Of a stretch of DNA of 64,000 bases, positions 27,392 to 37,678 are shown piece after piece. The stretch spans positions 186,001 through 250,000 of the forward strand of contig NZ_JACBFD010000007.1 in NCBI RefSeq assembly GCF_013391405.1, written 5' to 3'. Positions within the stretch are counted from its first letter, which is position 1; each line of letters opens with the position of its first letter. A program made the translations under genes and the position numbers. The DNA comes from Staphylococcus sp. GSSP0090 (GTDB lineage Bacteria > Bacillota > Bacilli > Staphylococcales > Staphylococcaceae). The notes beneath the pieces were generated by a model that was not told the DNA's origin, searched no databases, and saw only the letters and a list, made by a program, of their open reading frames with translations.

Positions 27392-27404
27392 ATGCGAAGG
27401 GGGT
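27361..27404 (-). terminator. Terminator of mutS-mutL-glpP
   Basis: ACCCCCTTC (27375-27383) pairs with GAAGGGGGT (27396-27404); the minus strand continues into a T-rich stretch to 27361. The rest of the 346-base gap between glpP and the S66 gene holds only a 10-bp hairpin at 27245-27270 and the doubtful frames listed separately. Confidence 0.82.
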
Positions 27405-27456
27405 ATTTAAGTTCTGTCATAAGCTAAAGGTTATATTCATATTTTCTTGATGTTCA

Positions 27457-27990
27457 TTACCATAAATGACGATCACTTGTCGTTATATATTTAGCGCCAT
27501 TTTCAACGGCGATATCAACTTCTTCTACAGTATTGATTAATCCTCCTGCAATGACTGAAGTATTTGTTTCTTCGTTAATAATTTGTATCGCCTTAGTTGC
27601 AACGCCTGGTAATACTTCTACATAGTCTGGTTCTACGCGTTTGATTAATTCAATACTTCTACGTAATGCGTGGCTGTCTAATACAAAAACACGAAATACC
27701 GTTGTTGTATTCAATGCTTTGGCTTTGTTAATCACTTTTGTCTTTGTCGAGACAATTCCTTTAGGATGATAATTTTGAATAATATACTCACAAGCAAATT
27801 CATCGTGACTCATACCTTTAATTAAATCAATATGCATATAGGTTTCAATACGATGCTTATTTAATAAATCCATGATACTTTTAATGTGACCGATATGTGT
27901 ATCCAGCAATACGCATTCTTTATAATCTGTTTGCGTCATTTTCTCTAAATCTTTCATTGATCTAATAGCTGGTAAAATATATGGTTTCAT
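27457..27990 (-). CDS. glpP: Glycerol-3-phosphate-responsive antiterminator
   Basis: 177-aa RNA-binding regulator with a TIM-barrel-like fold; it binds glycerol-3-phosphate and prevents termination in glp leaders. Recognisable segments are LLDTHIGHI, HIDLIKGMSHDEFACEYI, VFRVFVLDS and AGGLINTVEEVDIAVENGA. ATG with AGGAGG seven bases upstream, 11 bases after mutL, whose stop codon overlaps the SD region. Its likely targets are the leaders at 25921-25985 and 23284-23338. Confidence 0.95.
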   Translation of the reverse strand: MKPYILPAIRSMKDLEKMTQTDYKECVLLDTHIGHIKSIMDLLNKHRIETYMHIDLIKGMSHDEFACEYIIQNYHPKGIVSTKTKVINKAKALNTTTVFRVFVLDSHALRRSIELIKRVEPDYVEVLPGVATKAIQIINEETNTSVIAGGLINTVEEVDIAVENGAKYITTSDRHLW

Positions 27991-28001
27991 CCACTTACCT
28001 C

Positions 28002-29969
28002 CTAGATAGTTCTTTTGAACAATCTTTCTAATTCGTAGTTTGAGAAATTAATGATAATGGGTCTGCCATGTGGACAAGTAAATGGATCTTCCGTTTCTCT
28101 CAGTTGGTTGACTAAGTCCGCCATTTCATTCAGTTTTAAATAGTGATTTGCTTTAATTGATTTTTTACAACTCATCATGATAGCTGCATCTTCACGAATT
28201 TTTTTCACATTTACTTTCTTATGTTCTAAAACATATTCAATCATATCTTTTATAATTTCTTCTGCTTCAGCTGCAGGGAACCAAACAGGATAACTATCTA
28301 CAATATAGTCATTGCCCCCAAATGGTTCAAGATGAACGCCTACTTTATCTAACTCATCTTTGTGTTGATTAATAATCATTAATTCATCAGTTGAAAAGTG
28401 GAAAGTTAACGGAATTAATAAATTTTGTATTTCATTTGTTACGTCACCAATTTTATCTCTAAAATATTCATATTTGATACGTTCTTGTGCCGCATGCTGA
28501 TCAATCATGTACATACCATTTTCATTTTGAGCAATGATGTAAGTGCCATGAACTTGACCCACAACTTCCATATATGGCACACGACGTGATGGATCTTGAC
28601 TGACGCTCCCTTTAATATCAGAATCTGATTGCTTAGTTATATCTGAGTTAAAGGCATCTTCATTTACCAATTCAGTTTGATTTTCATTTTCTAAATCATA
28701 TAAAACTGATCTTTGTGTTTCGCTATATGCATCATCACTGTTCGGCGATGTAGGAATCGATGCGGTATGTTCATCATTTTGATTATGCGTTAAAGGGTCA
28801 TGATTAGATTGAAGGCCATGTTTCTCTTTTTCGTCATATTGCTCATTTTCCTTATGTCTATCAATAGATTGCGATTGATGTGCTTGTTGTTGTCTCTTTT
28901 CGAAATCTAATTTCTGTTGCTCAAATTGATCTAATACTTTATGCTTTTTAGTAATTTTATCCATATCATTCTGTGGAATTAAAACACGATCTTTAAATGC
29001 TTCACGTATTTTTTCAACTATTAAATTAAATAGTTGATCCTCTTTTGACAATCTCACTTCTAATTTTGTCGGATGGACATTGACATCAACCAGAATGGGA
29101 TCCATCTCGATATTGATATAACATATTGGATAACGCCCTATCATGAGTAGAGTATGATAGCCTTCTAAAATTGCTTTATTTAATAAAAAGTTTTTAATAT
29201 ATCTCCCGTTGATAAAAATCGATATATAATGCTTGTTACTTCGTGAATGTTCTGGTTTTGCAACATATCCTTCTAAATGATAATCGCTCGTATCACCAGA
29301 AATATGAACTAAATCTTTGGCGACTTTCATGCCATAAATTTCAGACATGACTTCATTTGTACGTCCCGAACCATTCGTTTTCATAATCGTTTTGCCATCA
29401 GATATTAATGAAATACGAATGTCAGGATGACTCATTGCCATACGGTTAACTATATCTGTGATTTTACCCAATTCGGTATACAAACTCTTAATATACTTCA
29501 AGCGCGCCGGTGTATTATAGAATAGGGACTCTACTAAAATATCTGTACCACGTTTCGCTTTAGCAGGTTTTTGGTCTAATATTTCACCATTTTCAACATA
29601 GATTTGTTGCCCCTCTTCGTTATCTGTACAAGTACTTAAAGTAACCTTAGCTACTGAAGATATACTTGCTAAAGCTTCACCACGGAAACCAAGTGTACGT
29701 ATATGGAACAAATCGTCATCTGCATCTAATTTACTCGTTGCATGTCTGTGAAACACGAGTCCTAAATCATCCATGTGTATACCTGTGCCATTATCTACTA
29801 CACGTATAGACGATACGCCAGATTGTTCAACTTCTATATTGATTTCAGTCGCTTGGGCATCAATCGCATTTTCTAATAATTCTTTCACTACTGATCCCGG
29901 TCGTTCTACAACTTCACCAGCAGCAATCTTATTCGCTAAAGATGTCTGTAGTTCCTTAATTTTACCCAT
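28002..29969 (-). CDS. mutL: DNA mismatch repair endonuclease MutL
   Basis: 655 aa. The N-terminal GHKL ATPase carries [15 protein letters not shown] and GFRGEAL; residues about 340-460 are a low-complexity charged linker; the C-terminal domain has the endonuclease motif [12 protein letters not shown] and the zinc-site motif CPHGRP. It is therefore a nicking-type MutL, as in bacteria without MutH. ATG with GAGGTGA upstream, 12 bases after mutS. Confidence 0.97.
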   Translation of the reverse strand: MGKIKELQTSLANKIAAGEVVERPGSVVKELLENAIDAQATEINIEVEQSGVSSIRVVDNGTGIHMDDLGLVFHRHATSKLDADDDLFHIRTLGFRGEALASISSVAKVTLSTCTDNEEGQQIYVENGEILDQKPAKAKRGTDILVESLFYNTPARLKYIKSLYTELGKITDIVNRMAMSHPDIRISLISDGKTIMKTNGSGRTNEVMSEIYGMKVAKDLVHISGDTSDYHLEGYVAKPEHSRSNKHYISIFINGRYIKNFLLNKAILEGYHTLLMIGRYPICYINIEMDPILVDVNVHPTKLEVRLSKEDQLFNLIVEKIREAFKDRVLIPQNDMDKITKKHKVLDQFEQQKLDFEKRQQQAHQSQSIDRHKENEQYDEKEKHGLQSNHDPLTHNQNDEHTASIPTSPNSDDAYSETQRSVLYDLENENQTELVNEDAFNSDITKQSDSDIKGSVSQDPSRRVPYMEVVGQVHGTYIIAQNENGMYMIDQHAAQERIKYEYFRDKIGDVTNEIQNLLIPLTFHFSTDELMIINQHKDELDKVGVHLEPFGGNDYIVDSYPVWFPAAEAEEIIKDMIEYVLEHKKVNVKKIREDAAIMMSCKKSIKANHYLKLNEMADLVNQLRETEDPFTCPHGRPIIINFSNYELERLFKRTI

Positions 29970-29981
29970 TTGACTTCACCT

Positions 29982-32642
29982 CTATTTCAATTGTTTTTGT
30001 AATTCACTTAATTTAACTAGTGCTTCAATTGGTGTCATATTTGATAAATTGAGCGTTTTAATTTCATTTTCTATTTCACTTTGTTTTGTAGGCGCATCAA
30101 ATAAGTCAAAGGCAGCTTGTTCAAATTGGGCAGCACTTTCTATTTGTTGTTTCGTAGCAGACTGTTCATTAACAACATCATACGAAGCACGCGCTTCAGA
30201 TACTGCATCACTTGAAGTATTTAAGGTATCCTCGGTTATAGCTTCATGGGACATTGTGTCTTTATTGCTTGTTTGAGTATTTGATTGTTCAAATGCATCC
30301 AGTATCACTTGAGCTCTATTAATAACTTCATCAGGTAAATGTGCTAATTTAGCAACTTGTATACCATAACTATCATCTACTGCACCATCTTTAACTTTGT
30401 GTAAGAAAATCAATTCACCTTTATATTCATTGGCAGCAACATGTACATTTTTTAAACATGCGAGTGATTGATCTAGTGTGGTTAATTCATGATAATGTGT
30501 TGAAAACAAGGTCTTAGCGTGCGATGTATGTGCGACATATTCTATCATTGCCTGGGCTAAAGCTAGACCATCATAAGTCGATGTTCCTCTACCAATTTCA
30601 TCAAATATAATCAAACTATGTTCAGTAGCATGTGCGAGTGCTTTTTGAGCTTCTAACATTTCTACCATGAAAGTACTCTTTCCTGAAACTAAATCATCTG
30701 CCGCACCTATCCTAGTGAATATCTGGTCAAACACAGGTAGCGTCGCTGATTCACATGGCACATAAGCGCCCATTTGAGCCATGATGCTAATAATGGCAAC
30801 TTGTCTCATATACGTAGATTTACCAGACATATTAGGACCAGTAATCAAATATATAAATGTTTCATTATCCAATTCACAATCATTAGGCACATAATCATTA
30901 TGATCCATGACACGTTCTACAACAGGATGTCGTGAATTAACAAGTTCTAATGTCTTATCTTCACTAAAAGTTGGACGCGCATAATTGTATTTTTGAGCTA
31001 TTTCGGCAAAGCTTTGCAAACAATCTAGTTCAGAAATGACTTTTGCTTGTTTTTGTAGCTTTTCTGTATATGCCTTAATTTGTTCTCTAAGTTGAACAAA
31101 TAATTGATATTCTAATTCGATAGCTTTATCTTCCGCCCCTAAAATAATATCTTCTTTTTCTTTTAATTCATCCGTAATAAAACGTTCTGCATTTGAAAGT
31201 GTCTGCTTTCTATGATAACCAAATTCAGTTGGATCAAATCCTTGTAAATTAGCTCTAGTAATTTCTATGAAATAACCAAAAACTTTATTAAAACTAATTT
31301 TTAATGACTTAATGCCAGTTCGTTGTCTTTCTTTTGTTTGCAATTCTGCCAACCAATTTTTCCCATTTTTTGAAGCTTCTAAATAACTATCAAGTGTTTC
31401 ATTAAAACCAGTTTTAAACAACCCACCTTCTTTAACTGAAATGGGGGGTTCTTCTTTTAAACTGTCTTCTAACAAATCGAGTAAATCATCTAATGGTTCT
31501 AAAGCCTCAAATTGTGCTGTCATTTCCTCATCAAAAGCATGTAAGAGATTTTTTATATTTGGTATTTCTGAAATTGAATGCTTTAGCTGAATTAAATCAC
31601 GTGCATTCACATTACCATAACTCACACGGCCAACTAAACGCTCGATATCATAAACTTGGTTTAAATAACCTCTCAAAGTATCTCTCTCAATAAAATGATT
31701 GATAAATTGGTCTACTGTATCCAGTCGTGACTCTATTTGTTTTTTTTGGATAAGTGGTCTATCAATCCATTGTTTTAAACGTCTTGCGCCCATAGGTGTT
31801 TTCGTTTCATCCATAAGCCAAAGTAACGTTCCTTTTTTCGTTTTCAAACGAATACTTTCTGTTAATTCAAGATTACGTTTTGCGTAAAAGTCCATTTTCA
31901 TAAAGTCTACTGCTTCATATGTAATCACTGATTCAATGTGGGAAAGATCCCTTTTTTGAGTATGATAAATATAGTCTAACAATAACTGTGTTGCATGATA
32001 TAAATGACTATCGTTCGTTGTATTAACATCATATTTTACATCTGAAACATCCGGTAACACTGTAATTGTTTCAGTCGTTAGACTAATTTGTCTTTTCAAA
32101 GATTCACCAATTGCTTCTTTAACAACAATTTCATTAGGATTGATCGTCGTAATTTCATTAATTAAAGTTGCTTCGTCCTCAAAGTGGGTTACTTTTAATT
32201 CACCTGTTGATACATCACAGTAACTTAACGCATACATTGATGCACTTTGAATAAAACTTAGTATATAGTTGTTTTGTTTTTCATCTACGCCACCTTGATC
32301 CATGACTGTACCTGGCGTGACGATACGAACAACTTCTCTTCGAACCATGCCTTTAGTTTGTCTAGGGTCTTCCATTTGTTCACAAATAGCTACTTTATAA
32401 CCATTACCTATTAACGTCTCAATGTAACCATCAGCAGAATGATATGGCACACCACACATTGGAATAGGATCCTCTTTCTTTGCATCACGTTTCGTTAATG
32501 TAATTTCTAATACTCTCGACGCGACTTTAGCATCTTCAAAAAACATTTCATAGAAGTCGCCCAATCTAAAAAACAATAGACAATCTTGATATTGTGATTT
32601 TATTTTTAAATATTGCTGCATCATAGGAGTTTGATTTGTCAT
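29982..32642 (-). CDS. mutS: DNA mismatch recognition protein MutS
   Basis: 886 aa. The mismatch-binding loop FYEMF is at about residues 27-31, Walker [10 protein letters not shown] at about 603-611, and the signature [12 protein letters not shown] follows. After the ATPase an acidic, Ser/Gln-rich linker leads to a C-terminal helical segment ([21 protein letters not shown]), the tetramerisation/clamp region. The SD is rather distant from the ATG, so initiation may be modest. Confidence 0.97.
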   Translation of the reverse strand: MTNQTPMMQQYLKIKSQYQDCLLFFRLGDFYEMFFEDAKVASRVLEITLTKRDAKKEDPIPMCGVPYHSADGYIETLIGNGYKVAICEQMEDPRQTKGMVRREVVRIVTPGTVMDQGGVDEKQNNYILSFIQSASMYALSYCDVSTGELKVTHFEDEATLINEITTINPNEIVVKEAIGESLKRQISLTTETITVLPDVSDVKYDVNTTNDSHLYHATQLLLDYIYHTQKRDLSHIESVITYEAVDFMKMDFYAKRNLELTESIRLKTKKGTLLWLMDETKTPMGARRLKQWIDRPLIQKKQIESRLDTVDQFINHFIERDTLRGYLNQVYDIERLVGRVSYGNVNARDLIQLKHSISEIPNIKNLLHAFDEEMTAQFEALEPLDDLLDLLEDSLKEEPPISVKEGGLFKTGFNETLDSYLEASKNGKNWLAELQTKERQRTGIKSLKISFNKVFGYFIEITRANLQGFDPTEFGYHRKQTLSNAERFITDELKEKEDIILGAEDKAIELEYQLFVQLREQIKAYTEKLQKQAKVISELDCLQSFAEIAQKYNYARPTFSEDKTLELVNSRHPVVERVMDHNDYVPNDCELDNETFIYLITGPNMSGKSTYMRQVAIISIMAQMGAYVPCESATLPVFDQIFTRIGAADDLVSGKSTFMVEMLEAQKALAHATEHSLIIFDEIGRGTSTYDGLALAQAMIEYVAHTSHAKTLFSTHYHELTTLDQSLACLKNVHVAANEYKGELIFLHKVKDGAVDDSYGIQVAKLAHLPDEVINRAQVILDAFEQSNTQTSNKDTMSHEAITEDTLNTSSDAVSEARASYDVVNEQSATKQQIESAAQFEQAAFDLFDAPTKQSEIENEIKTLNLSNMTPIEALVKLSELQKQLK

Positions 32643-32964
32643 AAATATATTTCACAATCCTTTTATATTTTCTTATTTTCACATCATTAATTGCTTTAGA
32701 AATAGGAAGTGAACTTTTGCCGTATTACATCCCATAGATTTTTTATGAGGTTCACACTTAAATCTAAAGACATGTCACCATCTCGTTATGTTGTTTAAAA
32801 TTTATATTAATAACCACACGATTTTAAGCTTTTCCAGCTAATTTAACTCTTAAATTTTAACATATGTTTTCAATTTACGCCTGTTTATTATATTGATATA
32901 TTACGGGCATCTATTAAAATTCAACAGCCGACTGACTGTAAAATATAAGCTATATATAACAAAA
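32643..32964. other. Intergenic region upstream of mutS
   Basis: About 320 AT-rich bases that should contain the mutS promoter; I cannot single one out. No SD-preceded frame or hairpin is evident before the inverted repeat that starts at 32965. Confidence 0.4.
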
Positions 32965-33067
32965 GAGATTAAGACACTTTATTTTATCCTTAAGTAATAA
33001 AAGACTTTAACTGTTACGCGTTAACCTCAAAATTTACTTATTGTTTAAAATAATATGTCTCAATCTC
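32965..33067. repeat. Long inverted-repeat element downstream of thiW
   Basis: GAGATTAAGACA (32965-32976) and TGTCTCAATCTC (33056-33067) pair with one G-U position and enclose about 79 bases that themselves contain a GTTA/TAAC hairpin around 33013-33024. The end sequences resemble the arms of the short GACA/TGTC terminators in this window. Related element at 56135-56258. Confidence 0.6.
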
Positions 33068-33081
33068 ATAATAGCAATGTT

Positions 33082-33570
33082 TTATAAATATCTTTTTAAA
33101 ATGCCTTTTCGTTTCAATATCATTAAGATGATATAACTAATAATCGCTCCAATGACACTTGACACAATAAAAGCTAGCATTAATGGTTTCACTGCTAGAT
33201 TTGAAAAACCAAGCATCCAAGCGAGCGGTACACACATCATACTACCAATAATACCTGTGCCAATCACTTCTCCTACTGCTGCCATAAATAAGTGCTTTCT
33301 ATAATAATAAAACCCACTTGCGAGCAACACACCAATCATACTACCTGGAAAGGCAAAGAAACTACCAGTACCAAAAATCATGCGCAAGATTGATGAAATA
33401 AAAGCTTGAGCGAGTCCAAACCAAGGACCTACAAATACAGCACAAAGGACATTGATTAAGTGTTGCATAGGTGCTGCTTTTATAGGACCTAACGGGATCA
33501 CAATTATACTACTTAACACAACATTTATAGCAATGAATATAGCTGTTAATGTTAACTTTTTAGTCTTCAT
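33082..33570 (-). CDS. thiW: ThiW-family ECF transporter S component
   Basis: 162 aa, five to six membrane helices. Substrate-binding subunit of an energy-coupling-factor importer for a thiamine precursor, probably the thiazole moiety. ThiW-like features are PIKAAPMQHLINVL near residue 30-43 and GTGSFFAFPGSMIGV near 68-82. It needs shared EcfA-EcfA'-EcfT units encoded elsewhere. ATG at 33570, ten bases after GGAAGGG. I see no TPP riboswitch upstream; it follows ymcA by 36 bases. Confidence 0.85.
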   Translation of the reverse strand: MKTKKLTLTAIFIAINVVLSSIIVIPLGPIKAAPMQHLINVLCAVFVGPWFGLAQAFISSILRMIFGTGSFFAFPGSMIGVLLASGFYYYRKHLFMAAVGEVIGTGIIGSMMCVPLAWMLGFSNLAVKPLMLAFIVSSVIGAIISYIILMILKRKGILKRYL

Positions 33571-33606
33571 AGTGTTCAAACCCTTCCATTAGTGCAATAA
33601 AATTGC

Positions 33607-33957
33607 TTATTCTTGGTGTTTATTTAATCTATCCGACATCGTATGAATCATCATTTGTAATAAATCATTAGCTTCTGCTTGCGATTCTCTAAATTCTTCC
33701 ACAATAGGTAGTATATTAATATCTGCTTCGATATCTTGAATCTTTTCTTCGGAAGCTTGTAGCGCATGTGTTTTACCATAATTTTGTAAATTCACTGATT
33801 GCTTTTGATTTTTCTTTAATTCTTTCATGCGTTGTTCTATGTTTTCGTTATGATGAATTTGTGACTCTACTTTGTGATATTCTTTGACAGTGTCTAGCGA
33901 TTTAATACGCTCACTCAAACGTTCTGCTTCTGCTAAAATATCATCTTTTTCATACAT
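33607..33957 (-). CDS. ymcA: YlbF/YmcA-family protein (RicA)
   Basis: 116-aa helical, highly charged protein. In B. subtilis YmcA (RicA) forms a complex with YlbF and YaaT that steers RNase Y processing of operon transcripts; rny is encoded in this same window. Sequence features are long heptad-like helices ([21 protein letters not shown] is the start, split here as helix one). Its ATG shares one base with the miaB stop codon. Confidence 0.88.
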   Translation of the reverse strand: MYEKDDILAEAERLSERIKSLDTVKEYHKVESQIHHNENIEQRMKELKKNQKQSVNLQNYGKTHALQASEEKIQDIEADINILPIVEEFRESQAEANDLLQMMIHTMSDRLNKHQE

Positions 33958-35498
33958 TATTGTGTCACCACCGTTTTATCATTCGCACTGATAAACGTAC
34001 CATTAAGTGAAAATTGCTTAGCTTCATCAACATATACATTGACTATTTTCCCAATCATTGATTTAGGTGCTTTAAAATTCACTAATTTATTTTTTGAAGT
34101 GTAGCCTGATAATACCGTGTCATCTTTCTTACTTACACCTTCACATAACACTTTCACCGTTTGTCCTTCGTATTGTTGCATAGCACGTTCAGAATAATAT
34201 GCAACCTTTTTATTTAATTGTTGTAATCTATCTTTTTTTACATCCATTGGTACATTATCGTTCATCTTAGCTGCAGGCGTACCATCTCTTTGTGAATATA
34301 TATAAGTATACGCATGTTCAAATTCCACTTCATCGTACAATGTTAATGTTTCTTCAAACTGTTCATCCGTTTCGTTTGGATAACCTACGATAATATCCGT
34401 AGTAAGCGCAACGTTAGGAATCCTTGTCTTAATTCTGTTTACGAGATCTAAATAACTTTCTCGTGTATATTTGCGTCCCATAATCTTAAGAACTGCATTA
34501 TTACCAGATTGTACAGGAAGATGAACATGTGGCACAATATTCCCACCATTTGCAATGACTTCAATCATTCTATCTGTGAAATCCCATGGGTGACTCGTCG
34601 TGAACCTTACTCTTGGAATATCAATTTTTGATATATCTTCTAATAAGTCTCCTAATCCATATGATAAACCATCAATATCTTTACCATATGCATTAACATT
34701 TTGACCTAATAACGTGATTTCTTTATAGCCTTGACGCGCTAAATCACGCACTTCATCTATAATATCTTCTGGTCGTCTACTACGTTCTTTACCTCTTGTA
34801 AAAGGTACAATACAGTATGTACAGAATTTGTCGCAACCATACATAATATTAACCCACGCTTTGATATTACCTTCCCTTACTTTAGGAAGATTTTCAATAA
34901 CGTCGCCTTCTTTAGACCATACTTCAACAACCATTGCTTTTGAAAGATAGGCTTCTTCTAAAATTTCAGGTAAACGATGAATGTTATGTGTACCAAATAT
35001 CATATCGACATTCTGATACGATTTTAATATCTTATTGACCACAGACTCTTCCTGTGACATACAGCCACATACACCAATGACTGTTTCAGGTTTTTCTTTT
35101 TTTAAATGTTTTAAATTACCAATTTCACTGAACACTTTATTTTCAGCATTTTCCCGAATCGCACAAGTATTAATTAATATAACATCTGCATGATTAATAT
35201 CCTCTGTAGGTGTGTAACCCAAAGCACCGAGTATACCTGCCATGACTTCAGTATCATGCGCATTCATTTGACAACCATATGTTTTAATTAAAAATGTTTT
35301 GCCTTGTCCCATATTTCGGTACTTTTCATCTATTTGAAAATCGTGGTTATAATTAATTTCTTCTTTACCACGTTTTCGTGCTTCTTTTAAACTGGGTGGT
35401 TGATAGACGTGTTCAAAATACTTGCTATAATCTTTAGTTTTTTTATCACGTTCTGCTAAGATATCAATAGAAGTACTTTTTCTTTGCTCTTCGTTCAC
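33957..35498 (-). CDS. miaB: tRNA-2-methylthio-N6-dimethylallyladenosine synthase
   Basis: 513-aa radical-SAM methylthiotransferase acting after MiaA on A37. Three domains: N-terminal UPF0004 with cluster cysteines (CQMN, NTCAIRE, GVCGCM), the radical-SAM core with CDKFCTYC, and a C-terminal TRAM RNA-binding domain from about 440. The start is GTG with GAAAGG eleven bases upstream. It forms a tight unit with ymcA and thiW. Confidence 0.97.
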   Translation of the reverse strand: MNEEQRKSTSIDILAERDKKTKDYSKYFEHVYQPPSLKEARKRGKEEINYNHDFQIDEKYRNMGQGKTFLIKTYGCQMNAHDTEVMAGILGALGYTPTEDINHADVILINTCAIRENAENKVFSEIGNLKHLKKEKPETVIGVCGCMSQEESVVNKILKSYQNVDMIFGTHNIHRLPEILEEAYLSKAMVVEVWSKEGDVIENLPKVREGNIKAWVNIMYGCDKFCTYCIVPFTRGKERSRRPEDIIDEVRDLARQGYKEITLLGQNVNAYGKDIDGLSYGLGDLLEDISKIDIPRVRFTTSHPWDFTDRMIEVIANGGNIVPHVHLPVQSGNNAVLKIMGRKYTRESYLDLVNRIKTRIPNVALTTDIIVGYPNETDEQFEETLTLYDEVEFEHAYTYIYSQRDGTPAAKMNDNVPMDVKKDRLQQLNKKVAYYSERAMQQYEGQTVKVLCEGVSKKDDTVLSGYTSKNKLVNFKAPKSMIGKIVNVYVDEAKQFSLNGTFISANDKTVVTQ

Positions 35499-35868
35499 TC
35501 TACAAAATCCTTTCTATATCATAAAAACTAAGAACAAGTCATTCAAAAGATTTCGCATCATTTTGTTAAACACCTTGTAGTTCTAAGTTCTATAACTTTA
35601 TCCATAATCATTATTACATTATATTAAATTTGACCACAAAGTGCAAAAAGACTTGTAATTTATTCAATTCAACTTTATATATCGCCTCTCTTTGGAAATA
35701 GATTTCATTACTTTATCAATACGATTGGTTGTACTAATTATTTAAAAGAGGGATCATACTATTTAATTTATTACCATTCTTTTTGACAATTAATGATGAC
35801 AACGCCTCTGGACATAGCACTTGCAGAAAATGAAAAGATAAGTCGTCAGTGTCGAAACGATGCATAAA
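35499..35868. other. Intergenic region between miaB and a terminator
   Basis: About 370 bases that should include the miaB promoter. I see a TTGACA at 35783-35788 on the plus strand without a convincing -10, and no SD-led frame. Confidence 0.4.
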
Positions 35869-35905
35869 AAACTGCCGACAAAGTCAGGAGCTTTGTCGAC
35901 AGTTT
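35869..35905 (-). terminator. Terminator of the thiamine-binding gene
   Basis: AAACTGCCGACAAAG (35869-35883) pairs with CTTTGTCGACAGTTT (35891-35905) with one mismatch, followed by a U-run on the minus strand. Confidence 0.88.
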
Positions 35906-35999
35906 GGTACAGTTAACTTATTATATTGCGCAGTGTACTATACTTTTAGTTATAAAATTAGTTATTGAATATACATGTGTTTCTATATTGGAACTTTTA

Positions 36000-36296
36000 T
36001 TAAAGTTCATCATACTTCCCAGTCAGCGTTTCAATCGATATACCTTCTGGTACATGGTAAAACTTAACTTGACTAATGATGCTTGGAATTTCAAGTTCAA
36101 CCATGCGATCATTTAATTTTTGAATTAATATTAAACATTCGTTCATTTCACCCTGTACTGTCGTTTCCAATGGACCTACGCGATACGTTAAACCCGCATC
36201 GTCAATGACTTTAATCGCTTCATCAACATATGGAATCACGTCTTCACCGTTAGCAGTTTTAGGAATAATTTGAATACTCATTAATGTATCATTCAT
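36000..36296 (-). CDS. MTH1187/YkoF-family thiamine-binding protein
   Basis: 98-aa small ferredoxin-like-fold protein. The family binds thiamine or related pyrimidines in the cytosol; characteristic are the N-terminal SIQIIPKT strand, the GPLETTVQGE segment at about 41-50 and the C-terminal ISQVKF strand. It lies on the other side of miaB from thiW, which suggests a shared link to thiamine. ATG with AAGGGG ten bases upstream. Confidence 0.85.
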   Translation of the reverse strand: MNDTLMSIQIIPKTANGEDVIPYVDEAIKVIDDAGLTYRVGPLETTVQGEMNECLILIQKLNDRMVELEIPSIISQVKFYHVPEGISIETLTGKYDEL

Positions 36297-36515
36297 ACTA
36301 CGTCAACCCCTTAATTACCGTATTTACTATGTATTTTAGCAAATCATACGTCATGCGCACAGTTATAAGCGTGTTAATTTATCTAAAAGCTAGACCATTT
36401 ACTTAGATACAACAACACAACTTTCATTACAACATCATGTATAGACAATGAGTATGCTTATATGGTGATTTAATAGCTAAATACCATACACAAAAAGCTA
36501 AAGCTGCTCAGTTAT

Positions 36516-36899
36516 TTATACGAGATGTTTTAACTTTTTTAATTTCAGACTATCTATCAGTGCTTGTTCCGCTTCAATCATTATCTTATTAATTGGACAT
36601 TCATCACCATGGTTGAAATTATCTTCTAGTAAACTTTGTTTACCATCAATCGTTGTAATCACTTTATAAATTGTTACATCTTGCCAATTTGATTTTAGTT
36701 GGTAACCACCTTTTGCGCCACTACTCGCTGAAATAACACCAACTTTAGCTAGCCGTGTTAAAATTTTTGACAAGTAAGTCGTAGAAACACCTAGCGCTTT
36801 AGCAAGGTCTTGTACGGGTATTCGTTGAACATCGCCGTCATTTTTTATCATAAATAAGAGTGCATGTAACGCATAATTGGTTGCTTTAGAATATTTCAT
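36516..36899 (-). CDS. Rrf2-family transcriptional regulator
   Basis: 127 aa. The winged helix is at about 1-75 with YSKATNYALHALLF, LAKALGVSTTYLSKILTRL and the wing SSGAKGGYQL. Instead of the three cysteines that bind an iron-sulfur cluster there is a single C101 (DECPIN), so it may sense thiol oxidants or electrophiles as HypR does. It is the promoter-distal neighbour of the two PGA-hydrolase-like genes but has its own promoter with an internal palindrome. Confidence 0.88.
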   Translation of the reverse strand: MKYSKATNYALHALLFMIKNDGDVQRIPVQDLAKALGVSTTYLSKILTRLAKVGVISASSGAKGGYQLKSNWQDVTIYKVITTIDGKQSLLEDNFNHGDECPINKIMIEAEQALIDSLKLKKLKHLV

Positions 36900-36920
36900 G
36901 TCTCATCATCTTTCTATTAC

Positions 36921-36964
36921 AGATATTTTGAATCTATAATATCTTAAGTGTTCATCTTTTACAA
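36921..36964 (-). promoter_or_regulatory. Promoter and operator of the Rrf2 gene
   Basis: TTGTAA (36964-36959), 17 bases, TATTAT (36941-36936). A palindrome AGATATT-N10-AATATCT (36921-36944) covers the -10 box, as expected for autorepression. Confidence 0.65.
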
Positions 36965-36967
36965 GCA

Positions 36968-37591
36968 TTACTGCACTTTTTTAATCGCTTTAACAATTGC
37001 ACTTGTGAAATCATCCATAAACTGACTCCAATTATTTTGATCTTCTCGGCTATGCTTATTATATTTTTGATTTTTAAAACATAATTTTCTTAATCCCGAA
37101 GTTAATTCAAGTTGTACACCTTTTCCTGTACTACAACAATTAATAATATTATCATCATGTGCGCCAGACATATGTTGCGGTGCTTGATCTACTTTAATAT
37201 TTAATTCCACAAATTGTTCAGTTAACGTGCGTATCAAATTTTCATCTTTGCCACCCATATATACAACCTTATCGTCGCCTACACAACCATGAATTGCAAT
37301 GGCGTATGACTTATCTTTTACCATTTCCATCATATCTGGTTGGTCATAATGACGAGAAGTTACATGTAACACTTCATTCCCCTTTGATTTCGTCCCTTTA
37401 AAAGTAAAATAATCAAAATCGCCCTTTTGTGACGTTAAATCAGCAATTTCGGTTGTGCCAGGTTCTATTGCACCACCATGAATCGCCGATATAATCACTT
37501 GACTATTTAAGTCGCGACGTATCACCGTCCAATCACTATTTTTAGTTGTATTTGCAGCCAATTCAGTCATTGATTTATATTGATCTGCCAT
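36968..37591 (-). CDS. Poly-gamma-glutamate hydrolase-like protein, copy 2
   Basis: 207 aa of the YjqB/PghP family, zinc-dependent enzymes (first known from phages) that cut poly-gamma-glutamate. The metal-site motifs AIHGGAIEPGT (about 43-53) and IAIHGCVGD (about 105-113) are present, with a C-terminal QLELTSGLRK segment. No signal peptide. ATG at 37591 with AAGGGAG upstream; the longer frame to 37621 has no SD. Tandem paralogue of the gene at 37679-38302, separated by 87 bases. Confidence 0.8.
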   Translation of the reverse strand: MADQYKSMTELAANTTKNSDWTVIRRDLNSQVIISAIHGGAIEPGTTEIADLTSQKGDFDYFTFKGTKSKGNEVLHVTSRHYDQPDMMEMVKDKSYAIAIHGCVGDDKVVYMGGKDENLIRTLTEQFVELNIKVDQAPQHMSGAHDDNIINCCSTGKGVQLELTSGLRKLCFKNQKYNKHSREDQNNWSQFMDDFTSAIVKAIKKVQ

Positions 37592-37678
37592 AACGACACT
37601 CCCTTCATCATTTCTATTCAACCTATTCCCCGACTTAACCTTTATTATCTTAAGATTTTGTAAAGTCTATTAAGTCCA

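Noticed and set aside
33571-33606. Possible TPP riboswitch before thiW
   Set aside because: The gap to ymcA is only 36 bases, far too short, and no CTGAGA-type thi box is visible.
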